DNA from: Salinarchaeum sp.
GTDB lineage: Archaea > Halobacteriota > Halobacteria > Halobacteriales > SKNY01
Direction: 5' to 3'
Assembly: GCA_007123105.1 (NCBI GenBank)
Contig: SKNY01000117.1
Coordinates: 1 to 36,561 of the forward strand
DNA: 36,561 bases
Shown: piece after piece, positions 30,123 to 36,561 of the stretch
Layout: every line of letters begins with the position of its first letter
How positions within the stretch are numbered: position 1 is the first letter of the stretch
Made by a program: the position numbers and the translations under genes
The notes under the pieces: model-generated
Database searches by the model: none
What the model was told of the DNA's origin: nothing
The model's input: the letters and a program-made list of their open reading frames with translations, nothing else

Positions 30123-30543
30123 TAACACCGTCGTAACGGCTTGTCCACGGTACGAGCGGGATCGAGCGTACCATTCCACCGAATGGATCGGTCATCGTCC
30201 TCAGGAGGATGGTGACGGCGGGGTCGAGCGACACAAATATACCACCGGCTCAATCAACGTCGACATCCGACAAAGCATCGACAATGCAGTAGGGTGGCTC
30301 CGTTCGCCCGAGGAACTCGCGATCTGGGAAGAGAATGGCGAACTTGGCACTGAGGATCCCATCGTCGTGTACTGTCTCACTGCGATCCGTGCCTCTGTGG
30401 GCTGGCTCCTACTCCGTGAACTCGGCGCACCAGACGTCAGAAATTACGAAGGATCGTGAATGGACTGGGGGAACCGTTCGGTCGATGATGGGTACCACTA
30501 CACCTCTAATGTGGATACGGGGACCGTTGTCGACGTGTTCTGA
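30115..30543 (+). pseudogene. Rhodanese-like domain protein interrupted by in-frame TGA
   Basis: GSINVDIRQSIDNAVGWLRSPEELAIWEENGELGTEDPIVVYCLTAIRASVGWLLLRELGAPDVRNYEGS*MDWGNRSVDDGYHYTSNVDTGTVVDVF*; TGA at 30457-30459 falls where rhodaneses have conserved Trp (YxGSWxEW). Confidence 0.75.
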
Positions 30544-30550
30544 ACGAAGA

Positions 30551-31396
30551 TCAAGCGCCTTCAGGTTCTCCAATCGATTCCGGTGGGCATGTCGTTCCAT
30601 CCGACGGGTCGTGGGAGGGAATCTGTCGTTCCGTCCACGAGAGATCAGCCGTATCGAGGGTTGCGATCGTGCCGTCGGTTTCGTAGCCGGTGTGTGGGGT
30701 CCGGATACATTTCGGCCGGATCAGCTGTACCGTCTCGTCGATCGTTGCTCGCGCGGGAAAATGGAGGTGGCCCGAACAGACGAGATCGACGCGTCCTGCC
30801 AGCGTGGTTTCGTACAGTTCGGGTGATCCCCGCTGGACGTACTTTTCTAAGTTCCGGTCCGGTTCCACTGCGTGGATTGCCTCGACGACGGGATCGACGT
30901 CGAGCGGGACGTGCGTACAAAGGACACACGCACGATCGTTATCGAGCACGGAATCGAGCCACGAGCGGGCATCATCGGCGACCGCACTCAAGGCACTGTC
31001 GAGCAGAATGAATCGCACATCGTCGAGATCGAGGACCCGGTCGGAAATCTCGACGTTCGACGCCGCGTATCCGCATCGACCTGCCTCTTGATCGTGTTCG
31101 GTGTCCGAACCGGATTCGTCTGTGGGCACCGCATAATCGTGGTTACCCGGCGTGAGGTGCCACGGCATCTCCAGGTCCTCGAGCAGCGAGAGTGCGAAAT
31201 CCCGATTGGCATCGGTATAGTAATCGACGAGATCGCCGAGAATGATGACGTGATCGACGGCTGCCGCGTTCAGCTCCTCGATGACCGTTCGAAAGCTCGG
31301 CCATGCCTCGGCGAAATGCTGTCGCGTCTCCAATCGCGATTCGTAGGAGTCGTTCGGATTGATGAGGTGCGGATCCGCAATCAGGCCGACGTGCAT
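30551..31396 (-). CDS. Calcineurin-like metallophosphoesterase
   Basis: MHVGLIADPHLIN, HVIILGDLVDYYTDANRD, LTPGNHDYAVP, CVLCTHVPLD, LVCSGHLHFPA; ATG at 31396. Confidence 0.85.
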   Translation of the reverse strand: MHVGLIADPHLINPNDSYESRLETRQHFAEAWPSFRTVIEELNAAAVDHVIILGDLVDYYTDANRDFALSLLEDLEMPWHLTPGNHDYAVPTDESGSDTEHDQEAGRCGYAASNVEISDRVLDLDDVRFILLDSALSAVADDARSWLDSVLDNDRACVLCTHVPLDVDPVVEAIHAVEPDRNLEKYVQRGSPELYETTLAGRVDLVCSGHLHFPARATIDETVQLIRPKCIRTPHTGYETDGTIATLDTADLSWTERQIPSHDPSDGTTCPPESIGEPEGA

Positions 31397-31540
31397 ATGG
31401 TGGCGTTCCGACCGCAAATGATTAATCAATCGGCTGATGTCGGACAGCGGCCGAAAGCGCCCACGCGAGACATTCCTCGTCGTTCGACCTCCCTGCATCA
31501 ATCACTCACCTGGATTATGCGGTGCGTAAACACCCCACGG

Positions 31541-32854
31541 TTACCGGTACGCATCAGCCGGCAGCGTCTGGTCGTCCAGCGTGAGCGGCTCGAGCGATCC
31601 GACCGAACATGCGGGATGCTCCCGGAGCTCCGTCGCGACGGCCTCGGAAACGACGAGCGTGTCCGGATCGAGAGTGTTTCGGATCCGGGCGATGCGGACC
31701 GTCGCAAAGTCGGTCCGTCCGAGCGTCGACGGGATGACCCGCAGCGCCGTCGCGTCGTCCGGGACGACGAATGGAATCTTCGCACGCCCGGGTTCGCCGC
31801 TGGTGGCGATGTTAATGTATGTGTCCGTCATGTCTGTGGCCTCGATCAGCTGGGCGTGGACGAAATCGGCCAGCCCGAGCCCCACGGCGTTACCGTGTGA
31901 GGCGCCGGTTAGCGACCGAGCATAGACCCGGGTAATTTGCGGGTGCTCCGGTTCGGGTTCGCCGTGAAATCGGTAGCGGCCCAGCACATTCGTATCCATA
32001 CACGTCCCCGAGATGTCCTTGCCGATGGCATCGACGATGAGGAGATCGAGATCGTCGACCGGTAACGTCGGGAGCTCGTCGTATGCCATCTCCAGGAGGG
32101 ATGGCTCGCGATCGAGGATCTCCGGGGCGGCCATGCCTTCGATGTGGGTGGCCTGCTTGGCCGCGTCCTCGACGATCGCAATGCCGCCGATGATTGGCGC
32201 TGCCTCGAGCAGCCGTTCGGTCCGGTCGAGCAACACATCCGCGAAATCGCCCGCCAATCCGGCATTGTGAAAGGATTCCGCCCCGCGGTGTTTCCCCAGC
32301 CCGACGACCGCCATCTTACAGAGCCCGCTCTCGACTGGTCCGGTGAAGTCCGTATGGGGCTTGATCCGGTTGATCAGCACGATACCGTCGGCAGCGGTCG
32401 CATCCGCCGCGAGGAACACGGGTCGACCGAGCTCGTCTACGGTGACCGATTCGACTGCCATCGAGGTTCGAATCGGACAGCCGACCGTGTCCTCGGTGAT
32501 GCCGAGAGCGGCCAACGTCTCGCGTTGTCCATCGGCGGTGGCGCCGCCGTGGCTGCCCATTGCTGCCAGTACGAAGGGCTCGTACCCCCGATCGTGGAGT
32601 TCTTTGACGACGGCCGATAAGATGGCCGGCTTGTCGTTGATTCCCCGGCTCCCGGCGGTCAGGCCAATCTCGGCACCCGGTGGGAGCCCGTCCAGATCCA
32701 TGCGGCAGACCGCGGTGCGTGCCGCGGCCGGGACGTCCTCGATCGGGTCAAGCTCGCGATCACGGGTGACGGTGGCGAAGGCGGGATAATCGTCAATCCG
32801 CAGCTCGCTTGCAGTGCGAAGTGATTCGGCGTCCGGAAACGCGAGTGACGTCAT
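31541..32854 (-). CDS. Lactate racemase (LarA)-domain-like / DUF2088 protein
   Basis: GLTAGSRGINDKPAILSAVVKELHDRGYEPFVLAAMGSHGGATADGQ, GIVLINRIKPHTDFTGPVESGLCKMAVVGLGKHRGAESFH. Confidence 0.7.
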   Translation of the reverse strand: MTSLAFPDAESLRTASELRIDDYPAFATVTRDRELDPIEDVPAAARTAVCRMDLDGLPPGAEIGLTAGSRGINDKPAILSAVVKELHDRGYEPFVLAAMGSHGGATADGQRETLAALGITEDTVGCPIRTSMAVESVTVDELGRPVFLAADATAADGIVLINRIKPHTDFTGPVESGLCKMAVVGLGKHRGAESFHNAGLAGDFADVLLDRTERLLEAAPIIGGIAIVEDAAKQATHIEGMAAPEILDREPSLLEMAYDELPTLPVDDLDLLIVDAIGKDISGTCMDTNVLGRYRFHGEPEPEHPQITRVYARSLTGASHGNAVGLGLADFVHAQLIEATDMTDTYINIATSGEPGRAKIPFVVPDDATALRVIPSTLGRTDFATVRIARIRNTLDPDTLVVSEAVATELREHPACSVGSLEPLTLDDQTLPADAYR

Positions 32855-33882
32855 CGGTCCGACCCCCCGCGCCGCACACCCACGAGCCGGGCGGCAACCT
32901 CGACGGCGTCGACCATACTCGTCGCATCCGCGACGCCCTGCCCGGCAATGTCAAAGGCAGTCCCGTGATCCACGCTCGTCCGGACGATCGGCAGGCCGAT
33001 CGTGACGTTCACACCACTGACGGCCTCCCCGGCGGAGAAGCCGAGCATCTTGATCGGAATGTGGCCCTGATCGTGATACATCGATACCACACAGTCGAAC
33101 TCGCCGGCGGCTGCCCGCACGTAGACGGTATCAGGTGAGATCGGACCGACGGCATCGATCTCCGCGTCCCTGACCTGTGCGACGGCCGGGGCAATCTCGT
33201 CGGCATCTTCGGTCCCGAGCAGCCGGTCGTCTCCGGCGTGGGGGTTCAGCCCGGCCACCGCGATCGTCGGTGCGTCGATACCGAGCTCTCGGAGCGCCCC
33301 GTGGGTCACGTGAATCGTCTCGACGACGCGGTCCGTCTCGACGAGTGCACACGCCTCCCGCAATGGGACGTGGGTGCTGACGTGAGTTACCCGCAAGCCG
33401 TGGGCGATCAGCATCATCGAATACCGTTCCGTGTTGGTACGGGCAGCGAGAAGGCCGGTGTGGCCGGCGTGTTCACTGCCGGCCGCACGCGTGGCCTGTT
33501 TGTTGATGGGGGCGGTCACGATCGCGTCGATGGCGCCCTCGAGTGCCAGCTCGATCGCCCGCTCGACGTACGCCAAACTCGCCCGACCGAAGGCAGCGTC
33601 CACCACGCCCCACCGGTGATCCGACACGTTTGCGAGGTCGAGAAGCGGGAGCACCGACCGGTCAACCGCCGTCGCCTCGGCCGGCGTGTCGATCCGCTGC
33701 AGCCCAACGTCGGCCTCGCAGACGTCGATCGCCGCCTCGAGGACGGGCTCGTCTCCGATCACGACCGGCACCACGTGCTGGCGGATGCGCTCGTGTGCCT
33801 GCACGATGACCTCAGGTCCGATCCCGGACGGATCACCCATGGTGATCCCGACGATGACATCCTCCGGGTTCTGGCGGCTCAT
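32851..33882 (-). CDS. 4-hydroxythreonine-4-phosphate dehydrogenase family (PdxA/PdxA2-like)
   Basis: GITMGDPSGIGPEVI, IVTAPINKQATRAAG, GHTGLLAART, GLNPHAGDDRLLGTED, GPISPDTVYVRAAAGEFDCVVSMYHDQGHIPIKMLGF, VNVTIGLPIVRTSVDHGTAFDIAGQGVAD; ATG at 33882. Confidence 0.9.
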   Translation of the reverse strand: MSRQNPEDVIVGITMGDPSGIGPEVIVQAHERIRQHVVPVVIGDEPVLEAAIDVCEADVGLQRIDTPAEATAVDRSVLPLLDLANVSDHRWGVVDAAFGRASLAYVERAIELALEGAIDAIVTAPINKQATRAAGSEHAGHTGLLAARTNTERYSMMLIAHGLRVTHVSTHVPLREACALVETDRVVETIHVTHGALRELGIDAPTIAVAGLNPHAGDDRLLGTEDADEIAPAVAQVRDAEIDAVGPISPDTVYVRAAAGEFDCVVSMYHDQGHIPIKMLGFSAGEAVSGVNVTIGLPIVRTSVDHGTAFDIAGQGVADATSMVDAVEVAARLVGVRRGGSDR

Positions 33883-33978
33883 ACGTGCCGATGGAGGGCA
33901 GACCAATTAATGGTGGTCCGTTCGCTCGCGGTCAAGACTGATCGTCGGGAATCCCCGTGCCAACCGGCACCGCTGACG

Positions 33979-34446
33979 TTATCGATCGGGAGCAGTATCA
34001 CGTCGCCGACCGCTGATGTCCGTTGGTTCAAGGAGGTACCAGTCGCGTTCGAGATCATCCGCCCCCGTCCACCGGATCTCCTCGGCACCGTCATCGGCCT
34101 GCGTGACGAAGGTTGCAATGGAGCGTTCCGAGAGATCGGCCACCGTTGCCGGGCGGAGGAACCCGGTGACGATGACGCTCTCCCACACCTCCTTGCTCTC
34201 GACGGCGTACACGACGAGCGTGACCTCGTTCGAGGAGGACAGGAAGGCCTGCTTTTTGCTCGAGCCGATATTGAGCAATTCGAACACGAACCGATTGTGC
34301 TCGCGTTCGTACCCGAACGACACCGGAATGCCGTAGGCGTTGTTGTTCCGTGCCAACGCGAGGACGCCGTGGCCGCGTGATTCCAACAATGATACACACG
34401 CCGCCAACGACATCGCTTCGCCGACCTGGGCGGGTTTGTCCGTCAT
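33979..34446 (-). CDS. Pyridoxamine 5'-phosphate oxidase-family (FMN-binding split-barrel) protein
   Basis: LLESRGHGVLALARNNNAYGIPVSFGYEREHNRFVFEL, SSSNEVTLVVYAVESKEVWESVIVTGFL; ATG at 34446. Confidence 0.75.
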   Translation of the reverse strand: MTDKPAQVGEAMSLAACVSLLESRGHGVLALARNNNAYGIPVSFGYEREHNRFVFELLNIGSSKKQAFLSSSNEVTLVVYAVESKEVWESVIVTGFLRPATVADLSERSIATFVTQADDGAEEIRWTGADDLERDWYLLEPTDISGRRRDTAPDR

Positions 34447-34720
34447 GTGCGGACTCTCGTTCCGAGGATACAAATCCCCCCACCGGAGCTGCCCGTGGTG
34501 TGACCGGTGTTCGCGTCCGGTATCAGTCATCAGGACAACAAGTCCGTTCACCAGGGACGCTCCACTAACACCTTACGAGAGGAGGCCAATACGGGTCCAT
34601 GCGTCGATGCTCCACGGGCGAGAGTGACGGTTGTGCTACACGCTGTCGCCAACCCAACCGGGCGCGAGGTGCTTCGTCCCGCAAGCAGCCTCAGGTCGTG
34701 AGGAATCTTCGGTAGTAGGT

Positions 34721-36145
34721 GTGTCCAGCACACCCCCGTCCGATGTCGTGATCCATTGGCATCGTCGTGACCTCAGAACATCCGATAATCACGGCCTCGC
34801 GCAGGCGGCAACAGCGGGTGCAGTCGTGCCGGTGTTCGTGGTCGATCCAGGAGTACTCGATCACGCTGGACCACCGCGAGTGACGTTCATGCTCGCGTGT
34901 CTGTCGAGTCTCCGCCAACGGTATCGTGACCTCGGGAGCGACCTCGAGATCAGGATCGGGGATCCAGCGACCATACTACCAGCGCTAGCCGACCGGTACG
35001 GAGCAGACGCGGTCGTCTGGAACGTTGATTACTCGGGGCTTGCCCGCGAACGGGAGGCCGCGGTTCGAACGTCCCTTCGGGCCCACGGGATCGACGTGAC
35101 GACCTTCGATGACGTGTACCTCCATCCGCCGGGATCGATAACCAACAATGCCGGCGATCCCTATGCAGTGTTTTCGTATTTTTGGGAGAAGTGGACGGCT
35201 CGGGAACCCGACAGCCCGCACCCGTCACCGAGCCCGACGGATCTCTATCCCGTGTCAGGGCCAGAGCTACCGACCCGTCGCAAGCTCGGCTGTGTTCCGC
35301 CCGAAGCGGACGTGCCACCTGGCGGGATCGAGGCGGGAACCGAGCGGCTCGCGGCGTTCTGTGCTGACGCCATCTATGCGTACGATGCGAACCGGGACAG
35401 GCCGGCCGCGAACGGCACGTCCCGGTTGTCGCCACACCTCAAATGGGGCACCCTCGGCATCAGAACCGTTCGTGAGATGGTCGATCGTGCAGGAGCCGAA
35501 GCACCGAATCAACCGGGCGCTGACTCCTGTGAGGCGTTTGCACGCCAACTCGCGTGGCGGGATTTCTACGGCCACGTGCTTGCAGAGAAGCCGGACACCG
35601 TCTCGACGGCATACCGGACATACGAACGACCGATTCAGTGGCGAGCGGACCCGGACGGGGTACAGGCGTGGAAGGACGGCATGACGGGATTTCCCATCGT
35701 CGACGCGGGGATGCGCCAGCTACGGCGGGAGGCATTCATGCACAATCGGGTTCGCATGATCGTCGCCTCCTTTCTGACGAAGGATCTTCTCGTCGATTGG
35801 CGGACCGGCTATGCGTGGTTTCGGGAACGATTGGTCGATCACGACACGGCCAATGACGTCGGCGGCTGGCAGTGGGCCGCTGGGACCGGGACCGATGCCC
35901 AGCCGTATTTCCGAATATTCAACCCGACCATCCAGGGTGAGCGCTACGATCCCGACGCCGACTACATCCGGACGTATGTTCCCGAGCTCCAGGGCGTTGC
36001 CACCGACGTCATCCACGGATGGAACGACCTCGATGCAGCGGATCGAACGACCGCGGCACCGGCCTACCCAGCACCGATCCTCAACCACGCCGACCGTCGG
36101 GAGCTGGCAATCGAGATGTTCGAGACGGCCCGCGGCGGAGACTAG
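34721..36145 (+). CDS. phr: Deoxyribodipyrimidine photolyase / cryptochrome family
   Basis: VVIHWHRRDLRTSDNHGLAQA, NVDYSGLARERE, LAWRDFYGHVL, GFPIVDAGMRQLRREAFMHNRVRMIVASFLTKDLLVDWRTG, HDTANDVGGWQWAAGTGTDAQPYFRIFNPTIQGERYDPD; GTG start at 34721 inferred. Confidence 0.93.
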   Translation: MSSTPPSDVVIHWHRRDLRTSDNHGLAQAATAGAVVPVFVVDPGVLDHAGPPRVTFMLACLSSLRQRYRDLGSDLEIRIGDPATILPALADRYGADAVVWNVDYSGLAREREAAVRTSLRAHGIDVTTFDDVYLHPPGSITNNAGDPYAVFSYFWEKWTAREPDSPHPSPSPTDLYPVSGPELPTRRKLGCVPPEADVPPGGIEAGTERLAAFCADAIYAYDANRDRPAANGTSRLSPHLKWGTLGIRTVREMVDRAGAEAPNQPGADSCEAFARQLAWRDFYGHVLAEKPDTVSTAYRTYERPIQWRADPDGVQAWKDGMTGFPIVDAGMRQLRREAFMHNRVRMIVASFLTKDLLVDWRTGYAWFRERLVDHDTANDVGGWQWAAGTGTDAQPYFRIFNPTIQGERYDPDADYIRTYVPELQGVATDVIHGWNDLDAADRTTAAPAYPAPILNHADRRELAIEMFETARGGD

Positions 36146-36194
36146 CGGGTCGGCAACGGTACTGCCGAAAATCCGTCGAGGGGGGTTCAAGGCG

Positions 36195-36561
36195 TCAATC
36201 GGCTGCGAGCGCCAACGAGACGGCCTCGTCAAAGGGCGTCAGCGTGATCGGCACGAGCGTGCGGATCCGTTCATCCCTGGCCACAACGGGCGTGGCGAGC
36301 CCGTAAACGAGGGGGTGGGCGACCTGTTTCGGGACGTCGGTCACGAGATCGACCCAGTACACAGACAGAGCCGGCGTGAGGACGGGAACTGGAATGATGC
36401 GAGGGTGTTTCCCGAGCTGTGCACCCGTTCGCACTAGCATCTCCTGGTACGTGAGCACCTCGGGACCGCCGATATCGAAGGTCTCACCGGCGGTCGCTGG
36501 TACCTCGAGCACGCCGGTCAAGTAGCCGATGACGTCCTGGAGGGCGATGGGCTGACAGCTG
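36195..36561 (-). CDS. NAD(P)-dependent epimerase/NDUFA9-like protein, C-terminal part, truncated by window end
   Basis: Minus strand reads CQPIALQDVIGYLTGVLEVPATAGETFDIGGPEVLTYQEMLVRTGAQLGKHPRIIPVPVLTPALSVYWVDLVTDVP..., open to window end. Confidence 0.8.
   Translation of the reverse strand, partial: SCQPIALQDVIGYLTGVLEVPATAGETFDIGGPEVLTYQEMLVRTGAQLGKHPRIIPVPVLTPALSVYWVDLVTDVPKQVAHPLVYGLATPVVARDERIRTLVPITLTPFDEAVSLALAAD

Noticed and set aside
30872-31900. 342-aa plus-strand ORF spanning the metallophosphoesterase and LarA-like genes
   Set aside because: Antisense to two motif-supported genes

Overview
High-GC, gene-dense archaeal-type window; codon usage and acidic proteins suggest a haloarchaeal chromosome. 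No rRNA, tRNA, CRISPR array or intact transposase was recognised. Recognisable genes include a cold-shock protein tail, a GH10-like secreted lipoprotein, a sialidase-like protein, an Mre11/YhaO plus Rad50/YhaN-like pair, a SnoaL-like protein, an isolated trpB and an EEP-family phosphatase/nuclease. They also include a PHP-like hydrolase, two large alpha/alpha-toroid or heparinase-like proteins, a DUF1593 nucleoside-hydrolase-like protein, a chorismate-lyase-like / GNAT / PaaK-like ligase cluster, a second metallophosphoesterase, a LarA-like/PdxA2-like pair, a PNPOx-like protein, a photolyase and an NAD-dependent epimerase-like C-terminus. At least four genes look interrupted: a helicase/nuclease-like N-terminus, a sugar-phosphate isomerase/epimerase, a GIDE-type membrane protein and a rhodanese. 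The most interesting leads are the GH10-like protein with His at the expected acid/base Glu position, the membrane-anchored Rad50-like protein with a C-terminal extension, the possible aryl-acyl cassette (UbiC-like/GNAT/PaaK), the PdxA2/LarA-like overlap, and the density of single-lesion pseudogenes. All identities come from reading translated sequence without database searches.
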